DNA of 64,000 nt from an uncultured Bacteroidota bacterium (GCA_903847205.1 CAINDA010000049.1:33265-97264); one strand, 5' to 3'. Positions 33,588 through 43,468 are shown, counted from the first letter of the stretch. Program-made: numbers and translations. The notes: generated by a model not told the origin, from the sequence alone.

Positions 33588-33749
33588 TTGACAAAGTTAA
33601 TGAATGTGCCGAAGTATGGAGGCTGTGAAGAAAATATTTTAATCGGAAAATAAATGCTGTAATAAATCCAGATTGTTTTCCGCTGTCAGTGCAGTTGCCC
33701 AGCTGTCAAATGATTATTGCGCCAATGGGAATAAACTATTCAACAGTTT

Positions 33750-33780
33750 TTTGGCGGTGCTGTTTAAAGTTTTATCTTTG
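33750..33780 (+). promoter_or_regulatory. bioB promoter
   Basis: TTTG (33750-33753), 19 bases, TATCTTTG (33773-33780): a full Bacteroidota-type promoter. Transcription would begin near 33787, which rules out the longer bioB frame starting at 33689 and supports the ATG at 33809. Confidence 0.6.
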
Positions 33781-33808
33781 CGTTTCATTCGAAACAAATA
33801 AAAAAAGT

Positions 33809-34789
33809 ATGACAGCAGTTAGACATAATTGGACGGTTGAAGAAATTTTGGACGTATATAATACACCCTTGCTTGAATTAATTTATCGCGGACAGCAGGT
33901 TCACCGCGAGTTTAATGACGCGGGTGAAGTACAGGTAAGTTCGCTGTTATCAATTAAAACAGGAGGCTGTGTTGAAGACTGCGGTTACTGTTCACAGGCA
34001 GCCCGTTACAATACTGATGTTGAAGTTAAAAAATTAATGTCTGTCACCGAGGTGATGGATGCAGCTGATATTGCCAAAGCAGGCGGTGCATCCCGTTTAT
34101 GCATGGGGGCTGCTTGGCGCGAAGTAAGAGATAACCGCGATTTTGAACGCGTTCTGGAAATGGTAAAAGGTGTGAATGAAAAGGGGATGGAAGTATGCTG
34201 CACCTTGGGAATGCTTTCTGAAACACAGGCTCAAAAGCTTGCTGATGCAGGATTGTATGCCTATAACCACAACTTGGATACTTCCGAAGAAAGCTATAAA
34301 AAAATTATTACCACCCGTTCGTATGACGATCGTTTAGATACTATTCATAATGTGCGTAAAGCAAAAATTACAGTTTGTTCAGGCGGGATTATTGGTTTGG
34401 GTGAAACAGTTGAAGACCGCGTGAAAATGCTGAAAACATTATCATCAATGGAAATTCATCCTGAATCGGTGCCCATCAATGCATTGGTGCCGGTTGCCGG
34501 AACTCCTTTAGAAAACCGCCCTTTGGTGCCTATCTGGGATATGGTGCGTATGATTGCAACTACACGTATTGTAATTCCTAAAACTGTTGTCCGCCTTTCT
34601 GCAGGCCGTACTCAGATGAGTTTAGAAGGACAGGCATTGTGCTTTTTAGCAGGTGCGAATTCAATTTTTGCCGGCGATAAATTATTAACCACTCCAAATC
34701 CTGATTTCAATACTGATATGGAAATGTTTAAACTTTTTGGTTTAACTCCCCGCAAGGCTTTTAAAGAAATTGCCTCAATGGAGAGTTAA
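33809..34789 (+). CDS. bioB: Biotin synthase
   Basis: A 326-aa radical-SAM enzyme that inserts sulfur into dethiobiotin to make biotin. The cluster motif is Cys54-x3-Cys58-x2-Cys61 ([16 protein letters not shown]). Other family marks are [44 protein letters not shown] and [10 protein letters not shown] near the end, which carries the arginine binding the [2Fe-2S] cluster. The start was chosen by the promoter inside the upstream extension and by family length. bioF follows 45 bp downstream on the same strand, so the two are probably co-transcribed. Confidence 0.95.
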   Translation: MTAVRHNWTVEEILDVYNTPLLELIYRGQQVHREFNDAGEVQVSSLLSIKTGGCVEDCGYCSQAARYNTDVEVKKLMSVTEVMDAADIAKAGGASRLCMGAAWREVRDNRDFERVLEMVKGVNEKGMEVCCTLGMLSETQAQKLADAGLYAYNHNLDTSEESYKKIITTRSYDDRLDTIHNVRKAKITVCSGGIIGLGETVEDRVKMLKTLSSMEIHPESVPINALVPVAGTPLENRPLVPIWDMVRMIATTRIVIPKTVVRLSAGRTQMSLEGQALCFLAGANSIFAGDKLLTTPNPDFNTDMEMFKLFGLTPRKAFKEIASMES

Positions 34790-34834
34790 AATAAGGGTAC
34801 AGCCAATTAATGATTTAATTCAAAAAATTTAAAA

Positions 34835-35977
34835 TTGTTTTTCACTGCTGATAAATTTTTATCTATAGCACTTCACAAACGGCAGGAACAAAATGCACTC
34901 CGCACTCTTGCTGTCAATAATCAATTGATTGATTTCTGCAGCAACGATTATTTAGGTTTTGCAAATAGCAAAGAGCTGTTTGATTTAACAGAACTTGAAT
35001 TATCACATCTCATAACTCAATACCCGCATCTTCTTGGTTCAACTGGTTCCCGTTTATTGGCTGGCAATTCAGCCTATGCCGAAGATTTGGAAAAGCTGAT
35101 AGCCGCATTTCACAATGCCGAAGCAGGTTTAATTTATAATTCAGGTTATGATGCCAATATTGGTTTGTTTTCTGCATTAGGACAAAAAGGCGATACAATC
35201 ATTTATGATGAATTAATACATGCTTCTATCCGTGATGGAATAAAACTTTCACAGGCATCTGCTTTTATGTTCAGGCACAATAACACTGTTCATCTTGAAG
35301 AACGTTTAAAAACTGCGCAGGGGCTGGTTTATGTATCTGTTGAAAGTATTTATTCAATGGATGGTGACACAGCTCATTTGAAAGAAATTGCAGGCCTCTG
35401 CAAAAGGTATAAAGCCAATTTAATTGTTGATGAAGCCCATGCAACGGGCATAACAGAGAATAACGGAAGGGGAGTAGTGCAGCAGTTAAATTTAGAAAAT
35501 GAAATTTTTGCCCGTGTTCATACATTTGGCAAAGCCCTTGGATGCCATGGTGCTGTTGTGCTTGGAAGCGATCTGCTCCGCAATTTTCTGATCAACTTTT
35601 CGCGTTCCTTTATTTATACAACTGCTCTGCCGGTAAAGAGTCTGGCTTCAATAAGGCAGTCGTATCAGCGGCTTGAGAGAAGTGATGCTCTGATTCAGCG
35701 GCTGCATGAACGCATAAATTATTTTAAAGAACATCTTTCGGAAAATGCAAAAGGCAAATTGATAGAAAGCTGCAGTGCTATTCAGTGTATCGTAGTGAAT
35801 GGAAATGATAAAGTAAAAAAGCTCGCATCTGCAATACAGAAGGATGGTTATGATGTGAGGCCTATTCTCAGTCCAACTGTGCCAAAGGGTAAAGAACGGC
35901 TGCGTATCTGCATTCATGTATTTAATACAATCTTGCAGATTAAAGGTTTTTGTGATTCTATAAACAGGAATTTGTAA
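34835..35977 (+). CDS. bioF: 8-amino-7-oxononanoate synthase
   Basis: A 380-aa PLP enzyme of the alpha-oxoamine synthase family that joins pimeloyl-ACP (or CoA) with L-alanine. Motifs: NDYLGFANS, GSTGSRLLAGN, SIYSMDGD, VDEAHATG and the PLP lysine Lys233 in HTFGKALGCHGA. The start is a TTG: a stop lies seven codons upstream with no ATG between, and family proteins begin about here. It lies directly after bioB. bioD and bioC are not in the window; bioA is 2.1 kb downstream. Confidence 0.92.
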   Translation: MFFTADKFLSIALHKRQEQNALRTLAVNNQLIDFCSNDYLGFANSKELFDLTELELSHLITQYPHLLGSTGSRLLAGNSAYAEDLEKLIAAFHNAEAGLIYNSGYDANIGLFSALGQKGDTIIYDELIHASIRDGIKLSQASAFMFRHNNTVHLEERLKTAQGLVYVSVESIYSMDGDTAHLKEIAGLCKRYKANLIVDEAHATGITENNGRGVVQQLNLENEIFARVHTFGKALGCHGAVVLGSDLLRNFLINFSRSFIYTTALPVKSLASIRQSYQRLERSDALIQRLHERINYFKEHLSENAKGKLIESCSAIQCIVVNGNDKVKKLASAIQKDGYDVRPILSPTVPKGKERLRICIHVFNTILQIKGFCDSINRNL

Positions 35978-36058
35978 TGATTATTTTCTTTTGATGTTTC
36001 ATAATATAATTTCGTTTGCGCAGATAGAGTTTTAAATTGCTCTTAAAATATATAAACC

Positions 36059-36787
36059 ATGAAAATTTCAAACAACAAAATTTTAATTACTGGAGGTGCC
36101 ACAGGCATCGGCCTTGGGCTTACCGAAAGATTTATAAAAGAAAACAACACCGTTATTATCTGCGGAAGACGAGATTCTGTTTTAAAAGAAGCTGTCGCTA
36201 AATTCCCTTCTGTTATAACAAAGCAATGTGATTTATCTTCAGCCAAAGAAAGAGAAGAACTTTATAAATGGATTTCGGAAAACCACAGCGATTTAAATGT
36301 GCTGATAAACAATGCCGGCATCCAGCAATGGAGCTCGATTACAGACAGCGATTTTTTTCAAAGAGCAAAAGAAGAAATAACTATTAATATTGAAGCGCCC
36401 ATTCACCTCGCTTCGCTTTTTATAAATTTGAAATCATTAAGTACAATTGTGAATGTAACCTCCGGTTTGTCATTTGTCCCGCTTACCAAAGTGCCTGTGT
36501 ATTCTGCGACAAAATCTTTTTTGCATTCATTTACGCTTTCTTTAAGGGCTTTAATGAAATCAAAAAATATTGAAGTAATTGAATTGATACCTCCAGCATT
36601 AAATACTGACCTCGGCGGGAAAGGCTTGCATGACAGTGCCCCGGCTGTAAGCGATTTTATAGAATCAGTTTTTGAACAGTTAAAACAGGGTAAAACCACA
36701 ATTACTTTCGGATTCAGCGAGGGAATGGTAAAAGCCGGGCCGGAAGATTTGCAGAAAGCTTTTGCAAGGATGAATGGAGCCGGCTAA
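36059..36787 (+). CDS. Short-chain dehydrogenase/reductase (DltE-like)
   Basis: A 242-aa SDR. The cofactor motif TGGATGIG (11-18), NNAG, the catalytic serine in NVTSG and the YSATK motif are intact, and CGRRD favours NADP. The C-terminal half resembles the DltE-like group. The substrate is unknown. It sits between bioF and bioA on the same strand with an 81-bp gap to bioF, so it may be in the biotin transcript, but no known biotin step needs this particular SDR. Confidence 0.8.
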   Translation: MKISNNKILITGGATGIGLGLTERFIKENNTVIICGRRDSVLKEAVAKFPSVITKQCDLSSAKEREELYKWISENHSDLNVLINNAGIQQWSSITDSDFFQRAKEEITINIEAPIHLASLFINLKSLSTIVNVTSGLSFVPLTKVPVYSATKSFLHSFTLSLRALMKSKNIEVIELIPPALNTDLGGKGLHDSAPAVSDFIESVFEQLKQGKTTITFGFSEGMVKAGPEDLQKAFARMNGAG

Positions 36788-36981
36788 ACTGCAGCGATTA
36801 AGGTTTAAATCATCCTGATTGAAAAAGGGATCCATGAATTTTCATTAAAACGTTATCAATTTTTCCTTTTTTCCGCACTTCATAAACTCAAAACAGCAGT
36901 TTATGAATTCACTCTTTTATTAGGGCAGGTATTGCCATTCCTTTGTATCGCAAAATATAATTGGAATTAATAATACTAAAA

Positions 36982-37977
36982 ATGAAATTCAAAAAACTAT
37001 TAACAAACGCGCTCTTGGCGGGAAGCAGTCTTCTTCTTTTTTCATGCCATAATTCACTGGAAATAATTAAGAAAAGATACAGCCCTGGATATTACGTTGC
37101 CTTCTCAGGGCAAAAAGAAAAGAAAAATCCTCCGACCGCTTTGCATCATCCTGCCGACAGCATTGCAGTTAAGCCTCTTGTACATATTGCAGCACATGCT
37201 TTTGAAGAACCAGTCACTCATCCCGATTTACTAAAACCTTCTGTAATTGATCCGGTAAATCTCACTGCAAGTGTTGAAAAGACTGAAACCACAAGGCCTA
37301 AGCGTAAACAAACAAAACAGTTTCAATCAGTTTCGAAAAATCATGAACAAAAATGTACTCATTATTTTCTTCCCGATTCTTCATATCCTGATGATGTTTC
37401 CGCCAAACCTAAGATACCGCTGTTATATAAAATAGCAATCATATTCCTTTTGCTTTTCCTCTTGAGTCTTTTGTTTGCTTTTGCAAGCGCCATTTTTCCT
37501 GCCATCAATTTTTTAGCATATGCAGGGGCTGTTTTTCCTGAACTGTGGGTTACAGGTATTATACTTGCCATAATAGGATTTATCAAATACAGAAAAATTC
37601 CTGATGCTCTTTCTCCGGAACTATTACACTTGAATGGATTTTCTAAAACTGCTTTTATACTTAGTGCTATTGAATTAATTCTTCTGCCATTCATAGTTAT
37701 TGCAACTTTTTTAATTGTTTATTCTTTCACCTCTCTGATAACATTAGTATTGCTCTTTGCAGCTCTGTTCCTTGTAAGTTTTGTTTTTGGCGCAATAGGC
37801 CTGATAAAGGTGCTGAAAGACCCGATGCAGTCTAAGAAAAACAGGCTGAAGGCCCTATTAACTGCTATGTTCAGCATAGTGCCTGCCTGCTTGTTGATTG
37901 CATGGTTTGTGGCTGTCGGGACTTTTATTGCGGCAGCTTTACCCTATTTTGCAGCCGTACTATTTATTCTGCATTAG
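36982..37977 (+). CDS. Membrane lipoprotein with C-terminal transmembrane domain
   Basis: A 331-aa protein, starting at the ATG at 36982 because the lipobox then falls in place (LLLFSC, Cys near residue 21); the TTG at 36961 is less likely. After the lipidated cysteine comes SLEIIKKRYSPGYYVAFSG, a motif seen in Bacteroidota lipoproteins with a CSNxIEKRxxRxGYY-like start. A low-complexity region (about 45-140) leads to four or five hydrophobic segments (about 150-330), resembling a DUF4190-like membrane module. The function is unknown. It lies between the SDR and bioA on the same strand. Confidence 0.65.
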   Translation: MKFKKLLTNALLAGSSLLLFSCHNSLEIIKKRYSPGYYVAFSGQKEKKNPPTALHHPADSIAVKPLVHIAAHAFEEPVTHPDLLKPSVIDPVNLTASVEKTETTRPKRKQTKQFQSVSKNHEQKCTHYFLPDSSYPDDVSAKPKIPLLYKIAIIFLLLFLLSLLFAFASAIFPAINFLAYAGAVFPELWVTGIILAIIGFIKYRKIPDALSPELLHLNGFSKTAFILSAIELILLPFIVIATFLIVYSFTSLITLVLLFAALFLVSFVFGAIGLIKVLKDPMQSKKNRLKALLTAMFSIVPACLLIAWFVAVGTFIAAALPYFAAVLFILH

Positions 37978-38074
37978 TAACAGGCTGCTCTGAAAATGCC
38001 GTCTAAGACCTGCTGTTATTAATATCGAAAGGGAAAATAAAAATTTTTGAACCTTACAATTAAAGAAAGAATAA

Positions 38075-38103
38075 TCCCGTCGAAATGTATATTTTTGACG
38101 GGA
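38075..38103 (+). promoter_or_regulatory. Hairpin and -7-like box immediately upstream of bioA
   Basis: TCCCGTC at 38075-38081 pairs with GACGGGA at 38097-38103, extended by AAA/TTT, and a T-run follows directly, ending 1 base before the bioA ATG region. It looks like a terminator or attenuator. The same bases also contain TATTTTTG (38090-38097), a match to the -7 consensus. The two readings cannot be separated by eye. Confidence 0.4.
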
Positions 38104-38113
38104 CTTATTTTTT

Positions 38114-39388
38114 ATGACATTACAGGAACGAGATAAAAATGCGGTGTGGCATCCCTTCACGCAGCTGAAAATTGCCCCTCTGCCTATTGCAATTGTAAAA
38201 GGCGAGGGCGCTTACTTTTATGATGAACAAGGCCGCAGATATATTGATGCCATTGCTTCATGGTGGGTAAATGTGCACGGACACTGTCATCCGTATTTAA
38301 CAAAAAAAATATCAGAGCAGCTGCATATACTGGAACATACTCTGTTTTCAGGGTTTACACATGAACCCGCTGTACTGCTTGCTGAGCGCTTGTTAGATAG
38401 GCTGCCTGATAATCAATCAAAAATATTTTATTCTGATAACGGCTCCACTGCCGTGGAAGTCGCACTTAAAATGGCTTTCCAGTTCTGGAGCAATCAATCT
38501 GCTGATAAAACTAAAGTAATAGCCTTTGAAAACGGCTATCATGGCGATACATTCGGAGGTATGTCGGCAGGAGCGCGTAATGCTTTTAACCTGCCGTTTG
38601 CAAAATTACTATTTGATGTTATTCATATTCCTGTCCCGGTAAAAGGGAAAGAGCAGCAAACACTGGATGCTTTGCAGACAGCATTAAAAAGAGATGATAT
38701 TGCATCTTTTATCTTTGAACCATTGGTGCAGGGAGCCGGAGGTATGGTGATGTATTCCGCAGAAATGCTGGATGAATTGATTGAACAGTGCCGTGTTGCA
38801 AAAGTGATTACCATTGCAGATGAAGTAATGACGGGCTTTGGGCGCACCGGTAAATTTTTTGCCAGCGATTATCTTACTCACAAACCGGATATTATCTGCA
38901 TGAGTAAAGGCTTGACAGGAGGTGTAATGCCAATGGGTGCGACTTCCTGCTCACAATTTATTTACGATGCATTTTGGAGCGATGATAAAATGAAAACTTT
39001 TTTTCACGGGCATTCATATACCGCAAACCCTACTGCCTGCTCTGCTGCCTTAGCAAGCATGGATTTGTTTGATAAGCCGGAGGCATTTGAAAATATTATA
39101 CGAATTGAGAAGAAGCATAATTTATTTCTGCAGAAAATAAAATCGCATAAAGCATTAATTGAAGTGCGGCAATTAGGAACCATAATCGCTCTTGAAATAA
39201 AAACAAACGATTACACACATTACTTAAATTCATTGGCTGAAAATATTTCGGAGTTCTTTATTTCCAAAGGAATTATTATTCGGCCTCTTGGTAACGTGCT
39301 GTATATACTGCCTCCATACTGTATCAGCAATAAAGATTTGGAGTATATTTATGATGCAGTTGAAGAGTTTTTGAGTGGTTTGCAATAA
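38114..39388 (+). CDS. bioA: Adenosylmethionine-8-amino-7-oxononanoate aminotransferase
   Basis: A 424-aa class III aminotransferase making 7,8-diaminononanoate with S-adenosylmethionine as amino donor. BioA marks are VWHPFTQ, ASWWVNVHGHCHP, YSDNGSTAVEVALKMA, ENGYHGDTFGGMS, ADEVMTGFGRTGKFFA and the PLP lysine Lys265 in MSKGLTGGVMPMG. It is preceded by a hairpin that may attenuate transcription. The next gene (transporter) follows after 29 bp on the same strand. Confidence 0.95.
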   Translation: MTLQERDKNAVWHPFTQLKIAPLPIAIVKGEGAYFYDEQGRRYIDAIASWWVNVHGHCHPYLTKKISEQLHILEHTLFSGFTHEPAVLLAERLLDRLPDNQSKIFYSDNGSTAVEVALKMAFQFWSNQSADKTKVIAFENGYHGDTFGGMSAGARNAFNLPFAKLLFDVIHIPVPVKGKEQQTLDALQTALKRDDIASFIFEPLVQGAGGMVMYSAEMLDELIEQCRVAKVITIADEVMTGFGRTGKFFASDYLTHKPDIICMSKGLTGGVMPMGATSCSQFIYDAFWSDDKMKTFFHGHSYTANPTACSAALASMDLFDKPEAFENIIRIEKKHNLFLQKIKSHKALIEVRQLGTIIALEIKTNDYTHYLNSLAENISEFFISKGIIIRPLGNVLYILPPYCISNKDLEYIYDAVEEFLSGLQ

Positions 39389-39417
39389 AAATTCTAAATC
39401 GAAAATCGAAAATCAGC

Positions 39418-40125
39418 ATGTTTAAATCAAAACGAGAACTTGTTTACATTATATTGGCTGGTATTTTTGTTACCAACGCAGTTGTTGCTGAATTAATAGG
39501 CGGTAAACTTATACAGATAGGGCCGTTTGTAATGAGTATCGGCATCATCCCTTGGCCGATTGTTTTTTTATCAACAGATATAATAAACGAACATTTCGGA
39601 AAAGCTGGAGTGCAAAAACTTTCGTTAATTACTGCATCATTGATCGCCTATACTTTTGTGATTTTATTTGTTGCTATTAAAATCCCTGCAGCCATTGGAA
39701 TTTCTACTGTTACTGATTCACAGTTTTATGCCGTATTCGGACAAAGCATGTGGATTATTGTCGGCAGTATTGTCGCCTTTTTGACTTCGCAATTTGTTGA
39801 CGTATTTATTTTTTGGCTCCTTCGGGATAAAACCGGGGGTAAAATGATGTGGCTCAGAAGTACCGGATCTACTGTTGTTTCTCAGTTAATTGATACATTT
39901 GTTGTAATGGGTATTGCATTTTGGCTGCCAGGGAAAATGACAACGGCTGTTTTTCTCAATGCATCTTTAACAGGATATACTTTTAAATTAATTATAGCAG
40001 TTGTTCTTACACCATTAATCTATGTCGGTCACCGGCTTATCGAAAAATATTTAGGTGATGAAGCAACTCACGATATAGTTAAACATGCTGCAGAACACTC
40101 ATTGCATCATAAAGTGGAGGAATAA
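39418..40125 (+). CDS. Queuosine-precursor transporter (YhhQ/Vut_1 family)
   Basis: A 235-aa integral membrane protein with about six hydrophobic segments. Family marks: IGPFVMSIGIIPWPIVFLSTDIINEHFGK, QFVDVFIFWLLRDKTGGKMMWLRSTGSTVVSQLIDTF, and TGYTFKLIIAVVLTPLIYVGH near the end. In E. coli YhhQ takes up preQ0/preQ1 for tRNA queuosine synthesis; the substrate here is inferred from the family. It probably sits in the inner membrane. The C-terminus is a His-rich tail (HDIVKHAAEHSLHHK). Confidence 0.85.
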   Translation: MFKSKRELVYIILAGIFVTNAVVAELIGGKLIQIGPFVMSIGIIPWPIVFLSTDIINEHFGKAGVQKLSLITASLIAYTFVILFVAIKIPAAIGISTVTDSQFYAVFGQSMWIIVGSIVAFLTSQFVDVFIFWLLRDKTGGKMMWLRSTGSTVVSQLIDTFVVMGIAFWLPGKMTTAVFLNASLTGYTFKLIIAVVLTPLIYVGHRLIEKYLGDEATHDIVKHAAEHSLHHKVEE

Positions 40126-40130
40126 ACATC

Positions 40131-40898
40131 TTATCTTTTTTCTTCCAGTATCTTTATAAATTCAAGAGAAAAATTATACGCATCGCCCGGCCAGCGTGCC
40201 GATAAGTAATTTTTATCCCTCTTAGTAAAACCTCTGTTTAAATGTTTTAGATCATCTCTGAATAATGGAGCGGGTCCTTTAATAAAATTATTTTTGCCGG
40301 CAAGAGTCGCCCTAACTTCATCCTCAACAGTAATTTCAGGATAGGTCAGATAATAATCTTTCAGCCATAATTTGGTAAGATTATAGGCAGTCAGCTCCTG
40401 AGATTTAAGTAAAGCCGTGGTTTTATAGTTATGAATAACTGATTTTTTTGTTTCAGGATCTATACTCCTCGCTGCCAATACTACACCATGGCAGATGGCG
40501 GCAACAGGTTTTTGCGCTTTAAAAAATGCAGTTACAAGCTGCCGTAAAACTTCTGATTCAAGATATTCCTTCACTCCTTTATCATGCCCTCCGGGCAGGA
40601 GGATTGCATCAAAATCGTTTTCTTTTACATCTGAATATTTTAATGGGTTGCAAAACGCTTTACTTTTTTCCATTTCAGAATAGGCTGCAACTGCGTCCTT
40701 TCGGGCTCCTAATATCCCTTTCCAAATTCCAAGATTTTCTCCTGTCAGCATTCTGTTATCTGCTTTAGCTTTCAGACCAAGCGGTGTTGCAAATTGTATT
40801 TCGAAATTTTTTTCGGATAATATTTTCCAGGGGATAGCTGCTTCCGATGGGTCAAAACCATAAGCAGGAACAGGCAGTACTATTTTTTTGTTATTCAT
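40131..40898 (-). CDS. DJ-1/PfpI family protein
   Basis: A 255-aa protein of the DJ-1/PfpI (type 1 glutamine-amidotransferase-like) fold. The nucleophile elbow is AAICHGVV with Cys136-His137, and LLPGGHDKG precedes it. The acidic and lid segments (MLTGENLGIWKG, RPDGPGDAYN-like C-terminal RWPGDAYNFSLEF) fit the Hsp31-like branch. Such proteins act as glyoxalases, deglycases or chaperones; the activity cannot be chosen by sequence alone. It is probably cytoplasmic and transcribed alone, convergent with the transporter gene (5 bp apart). Confidence 0.8.
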   Translation of the reverse strand: MNNKKIVLPVPAYGFDPSEAAIPWKILSEKNFEIQFATPLGLKAKADNRMLTGENLGIWKGILGARKDAVAAYSEMEKSKAFCNPLKYSDVKENDFDAILLPGGHDKGVKEYLESEVLRQLVTAFFKAQKPVAAICHGVVLAARSIDPETKKSVIHNYKTTALLKSQELTAYNLTKLWLKDYYLTYPEITVEDEVRATLAGKNNFIKGPAPLFRDDLKHLNRGFTKRDKNYLSARWPGDAYNFSLEFIKILEEKR

Positions 40899-40952
40899 AT
40901 TTTGTTTATCAAAATAATGAGGAAAGTGAGCCGTGTTAAAATAATGCAGAAT

Positions 40953-41828
40953 TTATTCGTTTGGCTCAATGTGTATTAAAACATCTGCAAGCTGGGGTAT
41001 TTCACTCAGAAGTTTATCCTTTAGGCGGTGAGAAATTTCATGTCCTTCTTTTACTGATATTTTGGAATTAACAATTGCATGAAGGTCAACAAGGTATTTA
41101 ATTCCGGTTTTTCTTACAAAACATTTTTCGGTATCCATAACCCCCGGCACTTTTAGGGAAATTTCTCTGATTTGTGCTACTAAATCATCATACAAATGTT
41201 CATCCATGATCTCGCCAAGTGCAGGGCGGAAAATTTTATAACTGTTATAAAAAATAACCAAAGAGGAAATTAATGCTGCCCACGAATCTGCCGATTCAAA
41301 ACCTTTTCCGAAAAATATTGCAATTGAAATTCCAATAAAAGCGGCAACAGAGGTTATTGCATCGCTTCTGTGGTGCCAGGCCTCGGCTTTTAATGAAGAG
41401 CTGTTTGTTTCTCTGCTTTTTTTAAGTACAATTCTGTAAAATGTTTCTTTAATAATAATAATTAATCCGAGAATTATAAGCGTGTATGATTTTGGTGCCT
41501 CATGAGGTGCATGAATGTGCTGAATACTTTGGTAAGCGATTATTGTTGCTGAAGTAATTAAAAAACCTACTACTAAAAATGTGATTAAAGTCTCAGCCCT
41601 GCCATGACCGTAAGGATGATTTTTGTCTGCCGGCCTGCTTGCATATTTAAGCCCCAGCAATACAAGGAAAGAAGTGAAAATATCAGTAGTTGATTCTATT
41701 GCGTCAGCAATAAGTGCGTATGAATTTCCAAAATATCCGGCAAGCCATTTTACTAGAGCAAGACTTATATTACCCAAAAGGCTTAAATAGGTTGTTTTTA
41801 TTGCTTTTTGTTCGTCGGTAACTGCCAT
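40953..41828 (-). CDS. Cation diffusion facilitator transporter
   Basis: A 291-aa inner-membrane protein with six predicted helices and a cytoplasmic C-terminal domain (about 205-291). TM2 carries ALIADAIESTTDIFTS and TM5 HHRSDAITS (His152, Asp156), the positions that bind zinc, iron or manganese in CDF proteins. NHPYGHGRAE between TM2 and TM3 is a family signature. It works as a proton antiporter exporting divalent metal. The metal is uncertain. It is 54 bp upstream of the DJ-1 gene on the same strand, so the two could share a transcript. Confidence 0.88.
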   Translation of the reverse strand: MAVTDEQKAIKTTYLSLLGNISLALVKWLAGYFGNSYALIADAIESTTDIFTSFLVLLGLKYASRPADKNHPYGHGRAETLITFLVVGFLITSATIIAYQSIQHIHAPHEAPKSYTLIILGLIIIIKETFYRIVLKKSRETNSSSLKAEAWHHRSDAITSVAAFIGISIAIFFGKGFESADSWAALISSLVIFYNSYKIFRPALGEIMDEHLYDDLVAQIREISLKVPGVMDTEKCFVRKTGIKYLVDLHAIVNSKISVKEGHEISHRLKDKLLSEIPQLADVLIHIEPNE

Positions 41829-41917
41829 ATAAGGTTTGATGAACTAAGGGGCCCTCTGGTGTAAATACTATCGAAACTGGTAAAGTTGCAGTTTGAATTT
41901 TATTTTAATAAGAGATG

Positions 41918-42535
41918 TTATTTTTCTTCCAGTCTTTTAATAGAACAGCCTACAGATTTTGAAGAATTAGTTTTAATTGATTTACCTAAAGCCGCTGCCA
42001 CAATCGCATCTTTTAAAAAATGTTCTTTTGCATCGTTCTCATCTTTGATATTATCATCAATAGCCCCGCGATAAACTAAACCTGTTTTATTAAATAGAAA
42101 GCAATGCGGAGTTCGTGTTGCCCCGAAAGCATCTGCTAATTGCGAGTTTTTGTCCAAAACATATTTAAAGTCATAACCTTGCACAACGGCATATTTTTTC
42201 ATTGCATCAAATGAGTCATCGGCATCACGCTGTGCCTCATTAGAATTAACTATTATCACCCCGAAATTATTTTTTTTCGCAAGAGCTGCGGTTTCTTTAA
42301 TCCGCGTTTCGCTTAGTTTTACATAAGGACAGGTGTTGCATGAAAATATCACCAGCAGACCATTCTCAGACTTTGCATCTGCTAATGAAACTTCTTTTCC
42401 GCTAACGTCCATCATTTTAAAATCTGGCTTTGGAATAGCTGCGCCGATTTCTAATTCATGGTTAACGGGTTTGAAAGCCGATGCAGCCAGGATAAATAAA
42501 GAAGCTATTGATATAAAGTTGATTGTTTTTTTCAT
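41918..42535 (-). CDS. Exported thioredoxin-like redoxin
   Basis: A 205-aa protein with a signal peptide (MKKTINFISIASLFILAASAF) and an AhpC/TSA-type thioredoxin fold. The active site is Cys66-Asn-Thr-Cys69 (FSCNTCPYVK), followed by GVIIVNSNEAQRDADDSFDAMKKYA and the cis-proline segment TRTPHCFLF. This CNTCPYVK subgroup occurs widely in Bacteroidota and marine bacteria; the physiological substrate is not known to me. A conserved extra cysteine lies near the C-terminus (SVGCSIKR). It is probably periplasmic. Confidence 0.85.
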   Translation of the reverse strand: MKKTINFISIASLFILAASAFKPVNHELEIGAAIPKPDFKMMDVSGKEVSLADAKSENGLLVIFSCNTCPYVKLSETRIKETAALAKKNNFGVIIVNSNEAQRDADDSFDAMKKYAVVQGYDFKYVLDKNSQLADAFGATRTPHCFLFNKTGLVYRGAIDDNIKDENDAKEHFLKDAIVAAALGKSIKTNSSKSVGCSIKRLEEK

Positions 42536-42778
42536 CTGTTTAAATTTTTGAGAGGTGAATTTACTAAAACAAACCGACTATGCATTATATTTTATATTAA
42601 ATTTTAAATGGACTTCATCATATAAATAAAATTGCACAATTTTTTTTAATGGCTGATGCCGGCTGCCCCCCTTTTAGAATTCATTTATTCAGAAATAATC
42701 GTTGTATAACTATCGATAAAGCGAGGCTGAAAAGAATTTGTTTTTTTCTTATTTTTACAATCAAAATAATTGATCAGT

Positions 42779-43468
42779 ATGAGCGAAATTAAATTATTAC
42801 CGGGCAGTCTTGAATTTTTAAAACAATTAAAGAAAAACAATAACCGGGACTGGTTCGCGAAACACAAAGAAAAATATATTGAAGAGCTTGCACAGATAGA
42901 GGCTTTTGCCGATGCTTTATTATTTGAAATGAATAAACACGATACACTTGAAACACCTTCAGGAAAAAAAAGTTTACACCGTATTTATCGTGATACGCGT
43001 TTTTCGAAAGATAAAACTCCTTATAAAACAAATTGGAGCGGAGGTTTTAAGCGTTCGGAAAAAAAAAGAAGGGGCGGTTATTATTTTCATATTGAATCCG
43101 GAAACACATTTTTGGCAGGAGGTTTCTGGGGACCGGAACCAAAAGATTTAAAACGAATCAGAGATGAATTTGCCCATGATGCCTCTCTTATTCGTAAAAT
43201 ATTAAAGAGCAAATCGATTGTAAGTACTTTCGGAGGCTTAAGCGGCGAGCAGGTAAAAACCACTCCCAAAGGCTTCAGCTCCGACAATTCTGCAATTGAT
43301 TTAATACGTTATAAACAGTTTTATTTTATACACAAGTTTACCGATAAAGAAGTATTGAGCGATACTTTTTTGAAGCAGGCAAATGAAACTTTTAAAAAAA
43401 TGCGGCCCTTTTTGGATTATATGTCGGAGGTTTTAACAACCGATTTAAATGGAATTTCAACTATATAA
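42779..43468 (+). CDS. DUF2461 family protein
   Basis: A 229-aa cytoplasmic protein of the DUF2461 (TIGR02453) family. Marks: FLKQLKKNNNRDWFAKHKEKY at the N-terminus, HRIYRDTRFSKDKTPYKTNWSG, YYFHIESGNTFLAGGFWGPEP, and the acidic-aromatic DLIRYKQFYFIHKF. The biochemical role of the family is unknown. The ATG at 42779 is preferred to an in-frame TTG nine bases earlier. Confidence 0.85.
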   Translation: MSEIKLLPGSLEFLKQLKKNNNRDWFAKHKEKYIEELAQIEAFADALLFEMNKHDTLETPSGKKSLHRIYRDTRFSKDKTPYKTNWSGGFKRSEKKRRGGYYFHIESGNTFLAGGFWGPEPKDLKRIRDEFAHDASLIRKILKSKSIVSTFGGLSGEQVKTTPKGFSSDNSAIDLIRYKQFYFIHKFTDKEVLSDTFLKQANETFKKMRPFLDYMSEVLTTDLNGISTI

